Source: Litoreibacter halocynthiae (GTDB taxonomy: Bacteria > Pseudomonadota > Alphaproteobacteria > Rhodobacterales > Rhodobacteraceae). From it: a stretch of 64,000 nt of DNA. Position numbers and translations under genes: made by a program. The DNA is taken from contig NZ_SOBH01000003.1 in the NCBI RefSeq assembly GCF_004365635.1, forward strand, positions 124,001 to 188,000, in the 5' to 3' direction. The notes beneath the pieces are model-generated. The model did no database searches, had not been told where the DNA came from, and saw only the letters and a program-made list of their open reading frames with translations. The first letter of the stretch is position 1; every line of letters begins with the position of its first letter. Shown here one piece after another: positions 1-7,116 of the stretch.

Positions 1-1079
1 CGGTCGTCGGGGGCTAACCCCTCGTCGATCTGCTGGCGGCGGAAGCGGATGTCGTCGGGGCCGTAAAGCGTCAGCGTGTCGGCAGGGGTACCGTCGCGGC
101 CTGCGCGGCCGATTTCCTGATAATAACCTTCGATGGATTTTGGCAGGTCTGCATGGGCGACCCAGCGAATGTCGGGTTTGTCGACACCCATCCCGAAAGC
201 GATGGTGGCGACGACGATCAGGCCGTCTTCTTGGGAGAACCTACGCTCCACTTCGCGGCGGTCATCCTTGTCCATGCCGCCGTGATAATGGCAGGCGGAA
301 TGGCCTGCCTCGCGCAGGGCTTGGGCCAGCGTTTCGGTTTTGGCGCGGGTGCCGCAATAGACGATGCCCGCCTGATCGCGGTGGGCGGCGGCGAAGTCGA
401 GGATCTGGCGGCGGGGGCCGTCCTTGACCTCGAACGCGAGGTTCAGGTTGGGGCGGTCGAAGCCTTGCATGAAAGTTTCGGGCTGCACCCCGTCGAACAG
501 GCGGGTGACGATTTCCTCGCGGGTTTCCGCGTCGGCGGTGGCGGTGAAGGCGGCCAGCGGCACGTTTAGCGCACGGCGCAACTCGCCGATGCGCAGGTAG
601 TCGGGGCGGAAATCGTGGCCCCATTGGCTGACGCAATGCGCCTCGTCCACGGCGATCATGGTGCAGTTCGCGCGGCCCAGCATGTCGCGGGTGCCGCTGG
701 AGGCGAGGCGTTCGGGGGCGATGTAGAGCAGTTTCAGAGTGCCTGCGTGCAGCGCGTCTAAGACCGTGTCGGTCTCTTCCTCGGTGTTGCCGGAGGTGAG
801 CGCACCGGCCTGCACACCCGCCGCCCGCATGGCGCGGACCTGATCGCGCATCAGTGCAATGAGCGGAGAGATCACAACGGTAAGCCCGTCGCGGGCAAGG
901 GCGGGCAGTTGGAAGCATAGCGACTTGCCGCCGCCTGTCGGCATGATGGCCAGCGTGTTTTTCCCTGCGCAAACGGCATCCACAATGTCGCGTTGACCGG
1001 GACGGAAGGCGTCGAATCCGAATATATCGGCCAGCAGCGTTTGCGGGTCTTGCATGGGGGTTTCGCCTGTTTTTGTCAT
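1..1079 (-). CDS. recQ: ATP-dependent DNA helicase RecQ, 5' part
   Basis: This superfamily 2 3'-5' DNA helicase acts in recombination and repair of stalled forks. About 359 N-terminal residues lie in the window and the gene runs off its left edge, so the zinc-binding and HRDC regions are not seen. Visible motifs are the FRPGQ Q-motif region (about 25-29), Walker A MPTGGGKS (46-53), motif II DEAH (145-148) followed by CVSQWGHDFRPDY, the FTATA motif III and the QEIGRAGRDG motif VI. The start is the ATG at 1079; a second in-frame ATG at 1055 is possible and would shorten the protein by eight residues. It is divergent from the next gene. Confidence 0.95.
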   Translation of the reverse strand, partial: MTKTGETPMQDPQTLLADIFGFDAFRPGQRDIVDAVCAGKNTLAIMPTGGGKSLCFQLPALARDGLTVVISPLIALMRDQVRAMRAAGVQAGALTSGNTEEETDTVLDALHAGTLKLLYIAPERLASSGTRDMLGRANCTMIAVDEAHCVSQWGHDFRPDYLRIGELRRALNVPLAAFTATADAETREEIVTRLFDGVQPETFMQGFDRPNLNLAFEVKDGPRRQILDFAAAHRDQAGIVYCGTRAKTETLAQALREAGHSACHYHGGMDKDDRREVERRFSQEDGLIVVATIAFGMGVDKPDIRWVAHADLPKSIEGYYQEIGRAGRDGTPADTLTLYGPDDIRFRRQQIDEGLAPDD

Positions 1080-1173
1080 TTGCTCGATTTTGGCCGAAAC
1101 TCCCATATTTTACTTGTGCAAACAATCCCTGTGACCACTACATCTAGAAGAAGTTTTTGCGAATGACTTGCAA

Positions 1174-1191
1174 TAAGCGTATCTCTGCTTA
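1174..1191. promoter_or_regulatory. Small inverted repeat upstream of the TRAP binding-protein gene
   Basis: TAAGC (1174-1178) and GCTTA (1187-1191) form a perfect 5-bp inverted repeat with an 8-bp spacer, inside an AT-rich part of the 172-bp divergent region between recQ and the dctP-like gene. It could be an operator or a chance repeat; no regulator is known for it. Confidence 0.25.
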
Positions 1192-1251
1192 CATATTTGC
1201 TGCGATGCAGCTAAAGCTTCGCCAACCGATCTTGCAAAAGGAGGTCTTAAG

Positions 1252-2277
1252 ATGACCTTTCTAAAAACTACAACTTTCGCCCTTATCACCATGGCAAGCG
1301 CCTCGACGGCCTTCGCACAGGACGTGACACTGCGTTTCCAGCACTTCGTGTCCCCCAAATCGGCGAACCCAACGTATTTCATGCAGCCATGGGCGGACAA
1401 GATCGAGAAGGACTCGGGTGGCCGCATCAAGGTGGAACTTTACCCGTTCATGCAGTTGGGCGGCAAAGCCCCGAACCAGTATGACCTGATCCGCGACGGC
1501 GCGGTGGATGGCGGCTGGGTGATCCCCGGCTACCAGCCCGGTCGCTTCCCCGAGGCGGAGGCCATGGAGCTGCCCTTCATGACCACCAAATCCGGCGAGG
1601 CCGCATCTGTGGCCGCGTGGAAATTTACACAAAAATACCTGATGGACGACTTCAAAGACGTCCACCTGATAGCGGCCCACATGCACGGGCCGGGGATCGT
1701 GCACAAGAAAGGCCCGTCGATCAAAACGGTCGAGGATTTCAAAGGCCTGAAGCTGCGCGGCCCGTCGCGCCCTGCGACGCTGCTTTTGAACAAGATGGGG
1801 GCCACGCCTATCGGCATGCCGGTTCCGGCCTTCCCCGAGGCGCTGTCAAAAGGTGTCGTGGATGGTGGCGTGATCACGTGGGAAATGTCGCCCTCTCTGA
1901 AGCTGGACGAATTGACCGACAGCCACACCGATGTGGCGGGGGATCAGGCGCTCTATAACCTTTATTTCATCTGGGCGATGAACAAGGACAGATACGACAG
2001 CCTGCCCGCTGATTTGAAGGCAATAATTGACGCCAATTCCGGCGAGTTTGCTTCCGCTTGGGCTGGTCGGGCCCATGACGAGGGCGACGTGGTTGGCAAG
2101 CAGGTGATGACTGCTGACGGCAACGAAATCGGGGTTCTGTCCGAGGAAGAAACCGCCCGCATCATGGCGCTGGGCGAGGAAGTCACCGCCGAGTGGATTG
2201 TTGAGGCGACCGAAAAAGGCCTTGATGGCGCAGCGCTTGTTGAAGACGCCAAAGCGTTTGTTGCTGAAGGTCGGTAA
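1252..2277 (+). CDS. TRAP transporter substrate-binding protein (DctP family), orphan
   Basis: This is a periplasmic binding protein for a tripartite ATP-independent (TRAP) transporter, probably for an organic acid. It has 341 residues, normal for DctP/TAXI-like proteins. A Sec signal peptide covers residues 1-22 (cleavage after AFA). The LKLRGPSRPATLLLNKMGATP segment region (about 163-183) and the VVDGGV motif are typical of the family and carry the ligand-binding Arg. A strong AAGGAGG site (1238-1244) lies 7 bases before the ATG. No DctQ or DctM gene lies beside it: it has its own terminator (2305-2332) and recQ points away, so it must use a membrane component encoded elsewhere. The substrate cannot be read from sequence. 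Confidence 0.9.
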   Translation: MTFLKTTTFALITMASASTAFAQDVTLRFQHFVSPKSANPTYFMQPWADKIEKDSGGRIKVELYPFMQLGGKAPNQYDLIRDGAVDGGWVIPGYQPGRFPEAEAMELPFMTTKSGEAASVAAWKFTQKYLMDDFKDVHLIAAHMHGPGIVHKKGPSIKTVEDFKGLKLRGPSRPATLLLNKMGATPIGMPVPAFPEALSKGVVDGGVITWEMSPSLKLDELTDSHTDVAGDQALYNLYFIWAMNKDRYDSLPADLKAIIDANSGEFASAWAGRAHDEGDVVGKQVMTADGNEIGVLSEEETARIMALGEEVTAEWIVEATEKGLDGAALVEDAKAFVAEGR

Positions 2278-2304
2278 TTACCTGAGTAACCAGTAATATA
2301 CCCA

Positions 2305-2332
2305 GCCGCTCCGAATTTCGGGGCGGCTTTTT
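2305..2332 (+). terminator. Intrinsic terminator of the orphan dctP-like gene
   Basis: A 9-bp stem GCCGCTCCG / CGGGGCGGC (one G-U pair) with loop AATTT is followed by TTTTT. It starts 28 bp after the stop codon and separates the gene from the convergent minus-strand genes. Confidence 0.85.
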
Positions 2333-2334
2333 CA

Positions 2335-2679
2335 TTAGTCATTGCGAATGTCGATGGATTTGAACAAGCCTTCAGTGTCCGTCGCGCGATGCCGTGAAAG
2401 CAGCGGTTGTGCCACGATGCCACCAAAGCGCGCCTCGGTAAGGTACACGTCGCGATTCAGAATGTAGCAGTAAAGACCACGGCAGGTTGTCCAATCATCG
2501 GTCCCGATATACCGCCATTGGAAGCCTCCCGACATGCTGACATTGGTGCATTCCACTTGTCGCCCGCTACCATTGGTCGCTTGTTCGCAGCAATCGGAGC
2601 AAAAGTGCCAAGCGTAGCGCGGGAAGCTTTTTCGGGCGACACCACAACCCGGGCAGAAATGATCGGGGGTGTCGGTCAT
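2335..2679 (-). CDS. Hypothetical small protein with zinc-ribbon cysteines
   Basis: I do not recognise the family. The 114-residue product has CPGC at 9-12 and CSDCC at 27-31, a CxxC-x14-CxxC spacing typical of a zinc ribbon, with more cysteines at about 42, 62 and 67 and a tryptophan/tyrosine-rich middle. The start ATG at 2679 was chosen because a longer frame would run into rsmD. It lies 28 bp after rsmD on the same strand and is probably co-transcribed. A nucleic-acid or redox role would be only a guess. Confidence 0.6.
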   Translation of the reverse strand: MTDTPDHFCPGCGVARKSFPRYAWHFCSDCCEQATNGSGRQVECTNVSMSGGFQWRYIGTDDWTTCRGLYCYILNRDVYLTEARFGGIVAQPLLSRHRATDTEGLFKSIDIRND

Positions 2680-2707
2680 GCCGACAATCCGGATGATGCG
2701 ACCGGTG

Positions 2708-3268
2708 TCATGCGGGTTCCATAAACGTGATGTTGGTGGAGCCGTATTTTTTGCTCTCCAGCAGCGCGAAACCCTCGGGGGCGGCTTGCGGGCTGTCCTC
2801 TTCCCAGACAATCAGCGCGTCGTCGGCAATCCAGCCCTGCGCCTTGGCGCAGATGAGCGCTGCGGGTCCAAGCGCTTTGCCATAGGGCGGGTCCAGAAAC
2901 ACCAGATCGAAGGGCTTGTAGGGGTTCGCGGGCAGGCGGGTGGCGTCCCATGTGAGGGCGTTGGTGACCTCGCCCGCGCGCAGTTTGGCGATGTTCTTGC
3001 TCAGGATCTTGTAGCCCGAGCGGCCCTTTTCGATAAAGCAGACCTGCGCGGCCCCGCGAGACAAAGCCTCCAACCCAAGCGCGCCGGTGCCTGCGAACAG
3101 GTCCAGCACCCGCGCATCGGTGAGGGGGTCGCCAAAGCGGCCACCCGCCAGCACATTGAACAGGCTTTCGCGGATGCGGTCGGTGGTGGGACGCAGGTGG
3201 CCCGCCTCGTCGCCTTTGCCCACAGGCGTCAGTGCGACGGAGCGGTGGGTGCCGCCGATGATCCTCAC
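2708..3268 (-). CDS. rsmD: 16S rRNA (guanine(966)-N(2))-methyltransferase RsmD
   Basis: It methylates G966 of 16S rRNA in the small ribosomal subunit using S-adenosylmethionine. The 186-residue length fits the family. The N-terminal MRIIGGTHR, the RPTTDRIRESLFN block (26-38), the SAM-binding DLFAGTG (56-62) and the catalytic DPPYG (126-130) are all present. The start codon is GTG and overlaps the upstream stop as GTGA (3265-3268), so translation is probably coupled to the flavoprotein gene before it. A zinc-ribbon-like gene follows. Confidence 0.95.
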   Translation of the reverse strand: MRIIGGTHRSVALTPVGKGDEAGHLRPTTDRIRESLFNVLAGGRFGDPLTDARVLDLFAGTGALGLEALSRGAAQVCFIEKGRSGYKILSKNIAKLRAGEVTNALTWDATRLPANPYKPFDLVFLDPPYGKALGPAALICAKAQGWIADDALIVWEEDSPQAAPEGFALLESKKYGSTNITFMEPA

Positions 3269-4467
3269 CTGAGCAGCGCCTTCATGTCCGTGTCAGGGTC
3301 GCTGACCAAATCCGCCGAGGGGCTTTTGCCCGCCTCTATCAGACGCTTGCCGATCATGTAGCTGCGCGGATCGTTCATCGCGTCGACCGCGAGCAGTTTG
3401 TCGCCTTTGTAATACCAGTAGGACACTGCATCATCGATGTGGCGCACGGCGATTTTGTCGTAGCCGGTGTTCAGCCCCGCGATCTGCAATTTGACGTCGT
3501 ATTGGTCGGACCAGAACCACGGCATCGGCAAATAGTCCTTGCCCGCGCCCATGATGTTCTCGGCCACCAGTTCTGCCTGGTCGATGGCGTTCTGCACCGA
3601 TTCCAGCCGTATGCGCCCGCCTTGCCACGGGAAGGAGGCGCAGTCGCCCGCAGCCCAGATATCGGGGTCGGAGGTGCGGCCATGGGTGTCCGTTTCGATG
3701 CCATTATTGATGGTCAGACCAGCGTCTGCCGCAAGTGCGTCACCCGGTGTGATGCCGACGCCGACGATCACCATATCTACATCGATATGGCTGCCATCGG
3801 TCAGCTTTGCACCGCTGACATGGGACTCGCCCAACAAGCGGTCCAGCCCGACGCCTTCGCGGATATCGACGCCATGTGCTTCGTGCAGCTTGCGGAAGTA
3901 GCCGGAGGTTTCGGGGGCCGCGACCCGTTGCAGGATGCGGTCGGCCATTTCGATCACGGTGACCTTCAGCCCCATCTTGGAGGCCACCGCGGCCGCTTCC
4001 AGCCCGATATATCCGCCACCGACGATCAAGGCGCGTTTGCCGGGGGCCATTTCGGCGCCCATGGCGTCCACATCATCCAGGCTGCGCACGACATGTACGC
4101 CGTGCAAAGCACCGCCAATGCTGGCGGGCAGGTGGCGCGGGTTGGAGCCGGTGGTCAGCGCGAGTTGGTCGTAGTTCAGCGTCTCCCCCGCGACGGTGAC
4201 TGTCTTGGCCGCGCGGTCTATGGCCGTCACAGGCGCGCCAAGGCGTAGGGTAATATTCTGATCCGCATAGAATTGCTCGGGGCGCAGGAACAGGCGTTCT
4301 TTCTCCATTTCACCCAGCAGATAGGCCTTGGACAATGGCGGGCGCTGGTAGGGTGGCACGGTTTCGGTCCCGATCAGCGTGATGTCCCCGTCAAAGCCTG
4401 AGTTGCGCAACTTGGCGGTCAGGGATGATCCGGCCTGCCCCGCCCCGATCACGATAATATGGCTCAT
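3265..4467 (-). CDS. FAD/NAD(P)-dependent oxidoreductase, ferredoxin-reductase type
   Basis: This is a flavoprotein pyridine-nucleotide oxidoreductase of the rubredoxin/ferredoxin reductase class that feeds electrons from NAD(P)H to small iron-sulfur partners. It has 400 residues. The FAD-binding GAGQAG is at 8-13, the NAD-binding GGGYIG at 150-155 and the second FAD motif AAGDC at 272-276, with a C-terminal reductase dimerisation-like domain. I placed the start at the ATG at 4467, because upstream in-frame starts would overlap the divergent peroxiredoxin gene. The partner is not in the window; rsmD follows by a GTGA overlap. Confidence 0.9.
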   Translation of the reverse strand: MSHIIVIGAGQAGSSLTAKLRNSGFDGDITLIGTETVPPYQRPPLSKAYLLGEMEKERLFLRPEQFYADQNITLRLGAPVTAIDRAAKTVTVAGETLNYDQLALTTGSNPRHLPASIGGALHGVHVVRSLDDVDAMGAEMAPGKRALIVGGGYIGLEAAAVASKMGLKVTVIEMADRILQRVAAPETSGYFRKLHEAHGVDIREGVGLDRLLGESHVSGAKLTDGSHIDVDMVIVGVGITPGDALAADAGLTINNGIETDTHGRTSDPDIWAAGDCASFPWQGGRIRLESVQNAIDQAELVAENIMGAGKDYLPMPWFWSDQYDVKLQIAGLNTGYDKIAVRHIDDAVSYWYYKGDKLLAVDAMNDPRSYMIGKRLIEAGKSPSADLVSDPDTDMKALLR

Positions 4468-4546
4468 GCAGACTGCCTTTTTCTGGTCTAGCGTTCGGTA
4501 AGAACCTATATGCATGGGTAACCAGAACTCAATCAGGGAAATCGAC
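4468..4546. promoter_or_regulatory. Divergent promoter region, flavoprotein / peroxiredoxin
   Basis: Seventy-nine bases separate two divergent redox genes and must hold both promoters. I see no convincing -35/-10 pair and no clear OxyR or PerR site; GGTAACC (about 4516-4522) is the only small palindrome-like string. Confidence 0.4.
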
Positions 4547-5035
4547 ATGGCTATTTCTACCGGCGACACACTGCCCGACGTAAATCTTATCCGCCTCGGA
4601 GCCGAGGGGCCCGAAGCGGTTTCCCTGTCCAGCCTGACCAAAGGCCGCAAGGTCGTGATCTTTGCGGTGCCGGGGGCCTATACGCCGACCTGTCATTCCG
4701 CCCACGTCCCCAGCTTCATCCGCACCAAGGGTGAATTCGACGCCAAGGGCGTGGACGAGATCATCTGCGTGTCGGTCAACGACCCGTTCGTGATGAAGGC
4801 ATGGGGCGAGGCGACCGGCGCCACCGAGGCGGGCCTGACTATGCTGTCGGACGCAGGGTCCGAATTCACAAAGGCCATCGGCATGGATTTCGACGCTCCG
4901 CCCGCGGGCCTGATCGCCCGCTCCAAACGCTACGCGATGTATGCGGATGACGGCGTGGTGAAAGTCCTGCAAGCCGAGGAAAACCCCGGCCAGTGTGAAG
5001 TGTCGGGCGGCGAAGCACTGCTGGCGAGTTTGTAA
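4547..5035 (+). CDS. Peroxiredoxin, Prx5/redoxin type
   Basis: It reduces hydrogen peroxide and organic peroxides through a peroxidatic cysteine. The 162-residue protein has VPGAYTPTCH with Cys49 as the peroxidatic residue, plus Cys74 and Cys150. That spacing resembles human PRDX5 (Cys47, Cys72, Cys151), so Cys150 may be the resolving residue. The C-terminal PGQCEVSGGEALL is typical of bacterial Prx5-like proteins. The ATG at 4547 was preferred over an upstream in-frame ATG at 4514 because the CAGGGA site fits it and the length matches the family. It is divergent from a flavoprotein reductase. Confidence 0.93.
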   Translation: MAISTGDTLPDVNLIRLGAEGPEAVSLSSLTKGRKVVIFAVPGAYTPTCHSAHVPSFIRTKGEFDAKGVDEIICVSVNDPFVMKAWGEATGATEAGLTMLSDAGSEFTKAIGMDFDAPPAGLIARSKRYAMYADDGVVKVLQAEENPGQCEVSGGEALLASL

Positions 5036-5132
5036 GGGGCGAAGGCCCTGACAAGCGGGCGGCGACGGTCCGTTGGGATAAAGGCGATTTCATGGTACGA
5101 TCTGTTCATTCAATTGTGAAAGAGATCATTCC

Positions 5133-5528
5133 ATGCCCAATAAAACACCAGTTGCCGCCTCGCGGTTCTCGATCTCGGTCGATGGAGTCGAGGTTGCGAG
5201 TTTCTCCGAATTGCAGGGGATATCGACCAAGGTTGATGTCACTCCGAGAACAACGCCCCGCAAGCTTCTCGCCCATGAGCTGACCCACGCTGTACAGAAA
5301 ACAGTCGGCTACGGCCCTGTCGCGGTGCGGGTCAAGACCGCAGATATCGGCAAATCTGCCGCTCAGAAACTGCGGAGCGCTGTCGGACGCATGCTGATCC
5401 TGACCGCGACCAACGCTCGCGGCGGTGTCGCATCACGCTTTCGGGGCAGGCTTATTGCCCCCGAACGCTCGGCAAATGCCGAGACAGTCACCATTGTCTG
5501 CGATCATCTGCAACGGGTGGCAGTCTGA
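5133..5528 (+). CDS. Tail-tube-like / HELTH-motif chimeric small protein
   Basis: The 131-residue product is unusual. Residues 11-35 (RFSISVDGVEVASFSELQGI and onward) resemble the N-terminus of T4 gp19-type tail-tube proteins, whose pattern is F-x-V-x-I-D-G-x-x-x-x-x-F-S-E-x-x-G-L. Residues 45-55, LLAHELTHAVQ, match the zinc-metallopeptidase signature (HExxH at 48-52) of DUF4157 proteins found with contractile injection systems. Residues 60-131 look beta-rich and I do not recognise them. No other tail gene is nearby. It could be a relic of a phage-tail-like cluster or a small domesticated protein. Its TGA overlaps the likely start of the next gene. Weak ribosome site GAAAGAGA lies upstream of the ATG. 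Confidence 0.55.
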   Translation: MPNKTPVAASRFSISVDGVEVASFSELQGISTKVDVTPRTTPRKLLAHELTHAVQKTVGYGPVAVRVKTADIGKSAAQKLRSAVGRMLILTATNARGGVASRFRGRLIAPERSANAETVTIVCDHLQRVAV

Positions 5529-5941
5529 GCGAGGTTGGTGAACAGGCGCTGGACCGACTGGCGGGCGGATGCCTATGCGGCAAGGTCCGGTTTGTAGCTT
5601 CGGGGCGCCCGTACCGCGTCGGGATCTGTCATTGCCTTGATTGCCGAAAACACCACGGAGCGTTGTTCTATGCGGCAGCGGTGTTTCCGCAGGCCGCGGT
5701 TCAAATTCATGGTGAGACACGAGAGTACGAGCAAAGGTTCTTCTGCCCCCAATGTGGCTCATCCGTCTTCGCGCGCAGTGCCGACGAGGTTGAATTGCAT
5801 TTGGGGGCGCTTGATGCGCCGGACCAGTTGAGGCCCACCTATGAATGCTGGACCGTTCGCCGTGAGGCATGGTTACCGCAGTTTCCGGAATTGGCGCGAT
5901 ATGAACGCGGCCGGAGCAGGCCAGAGAGACGTGAAGAGTAG
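5525..5941 (+). CDS. GFA/CENP-V family zinc protein, probable CTG start
   Basis: The family is named after glutathione-dependent formaldehyde-activating enzyme; most members have no proven reaction. The zinc ligands are complete: GGCLCG near 14-19, CHCLDC near 35-40 and CPQCGS further on, followed by the usual C-terminal EVELHLG and EAWLPQF. The reading frame is open from 5279 but has no ATG, GTG or TTG before 5663, which is inside the fold and after the first two zinc motifs. The CTG at 5525, overlapping the preceding TGA as CTGA, gives 138 residues and a normal N-terminus. The alternative is that the true start has been lost. Confidence 0.7.
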   Translation: MSEVGEQALDRLAGGCLCGKVRFVASGRPYRVGICHCLDCRKHHGALFYAAAVFPQAAVQIHGETREYEQRFFCPQCGSSVFARSADEVELHLGALDAPDQLRPTYECWTVRREAWLPQFPELARYERGRSRPERREE

Positions 5942-5970
5942 GCCCCGCGAAATCACGGGACCTTCTTTCG

Positions 5971-6816
5971 TCAGGACGCCTGACTGACAATCGTGCGGGT
6001 TGGAAACGGGATGTCGATATCCGCCTCGTCCAGCGCCTCTTTGACCTTGCGGGTCATGTCTGTCTTGAAGGCCAGATAATCCGTCCGGTCGCACCAGACG
6101 CGTACCAGAAAATCGACGGAGCTGCCGCCGAGGTTGTTGACCTGAATGAACGGTTCGGGGTCCGTGCGGGCGCGCTCGTCGGCCATGATGGTGTCGCGGA
6201 TGACTTGTTCGGCCTTCGCCAGATTGACGCCGTAACCGACGCCAAATGTCCATTCCGCGCGGCGGGTCGGGTAGACGGAGTAGTTGGTGATCGTGTTGCC
6301 CCAGACTTCGGAGTTCGGAACAATCACCTGCGTATTCGACAGCGATGCCATCTCAACAAAGTTCAGGGTGACATCCTTTACCGTGCCGCTCTTGTCGTTG
6401 ATCTCGACGAAGTCGCCCACCTTGATCGGGCGGAACAGGATGAGCATCACGCCCGCCGCAACATTGGACAGGGTGCCTTGCAAGGCCAAACCAATCGCCA
6501 AGCCAGCAGCACCGATTGCCGCAACCATGGAGGTGGTCTGGATTCCGAACGTGTTCAGCACGAACAGGATCGCGAAGGCCATCACCACATAGCGGGCGAT
6601 GTTCGACAGAAAATTGAACAGGGTGTCGTCCAGCTTGGCGTGGTTCTCGCCAATCGAGCGTATGCGGCGACTGATCCAGCCTGACACCAGCAATGCAATC
6701 ACCAGAATGGCGATTGCGCTGGCGATACTGCCAACGATGGAGACCATCATGTCGAGGGTGAGATAATCGGCAATGCTTTTGCCGTTCCAGATTTCGGTCT
6801 TCAGTAATTCTTCCAC
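5971..6816 (-). CDS. mscS: Small-conductance mechanosensitive channel, MscS family
   Basis: This inner-membrane channel opens on hypo-osmotic stress. It has 281 residues, close to E. coli MscS. Two N-terminal membrane segments (about 24-46 and 70-90) are followed by the pore helix region rich in Gly and Ala (AAIGAAGLAIGLALQG, about 99-114). The beta domain starts with RPIKVGDFVEI and contains the VPNSEVWGN motif. The start is GTG, placed directly after the TAA of the pterin dehydratase gene with no gap, so the two are co-translated. It ends the long minus-strand run that starts with the type I secretion genes. Confidence 0.95.
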   Translation of the reverse strand: MEELLKTEIWNGKSIADYLTLDMMVSIVGSIASAIAILVIALLVSGWISRRIRSIGENHAKLDDTLFNFLSNIARYVVMAFAILFVLNTFGIQTTSMVAAIGAAGLAIGLALQGTLSNVAAGVMLILFRPIKVGDFVEINDKSGTVKDVTLNFVEMASLSNTQVIVPNSEVWGNTITNYSVYPTRRAEWTFGVGYGVNLAKAEQVIRDTIMADERARTDPEPFIQVNNLGGSSVDFLVRVWCDRTDYLAFKTDMTRKVKEALDEADIDIPFPTRTIVSQAS

Positions 6817-7116
6817 TTAACTCTCTCGCAGTCGGTCCATAATCCGAGCCAGCTTCACATCCAGCGGGGAAAGGCCGTCGACGTCATGGGTGATCAAGGT
6901 GACCGCCACTTTGTTGTAGACATTGGACCACTCGGGGTGGTGGTTCAGCTTTTCCGCATGGATGGCGGCTCGGGACACAAACCCGAATGCATCGATAAAG
7001 TTCCGAAATTTATAGGTTTTTGTGATGGCGTCGCGATCGGGATGCGTTTCCCACCCGTTTTGCAACAGCTCCTGAAGATCGGTTTCGCGTGCGTCGTCGC
7101 TGAGGGCGTCGGTCAT
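6817..7116 (-). CDS. phhB: 4a-hydroxytetrahydrobiopterin dehydratase (pterin carbinolamine dehydratase)
   Basis: It dehydrates 4a-hydroxytetrahydropterin to recycle the cofactor of aromatic amino acid hydroxylases. The 99-residue length is normal, and the active-site motif EKLNHHPEW lies at 55-63 with the two catalytic histidines, followed by [18 protein letters not shown]. No phenylalanine hydroxylase is in the window, so in this organism it may serve pterin or molybdopterin-related steps. Its ATG overlaps the preceding stop as ATGA, and mscS follows without a gap. Confidence 0.93.
   Translation of the reverse strand: MTDALSDDARETDLQELLQNGWETHPDRDAITKTYKFRNFIDAFGFVSRAAIHAEKLNHHPEWSNVYNKVAVTLITHDVDGLSPLDVKLARIMDRLRES

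Noticed and set aside
262-1125. Long Arg/Pro/His-rich open frames overlapping recQ and many other genes
   Set aside because: They are out-of-frame readings of GC-rich coding DNA. The true recQ frame, with all helicase motifs, runs off the left edge.
3439-4248. 269-codon open frame on the strand opposite the flavoprotein gene
   Set aside because: It lacks family motifs and a ribosome site and mirrors the conserved flavoprotein frame.
5133-5528. A complete prophage or injection-system island around the tail-like gene
   Set aside because: The flanking genes are ordinary housekeeping genes with the same base composition; no integrase, sheath, baseplate or lysis gene is present.
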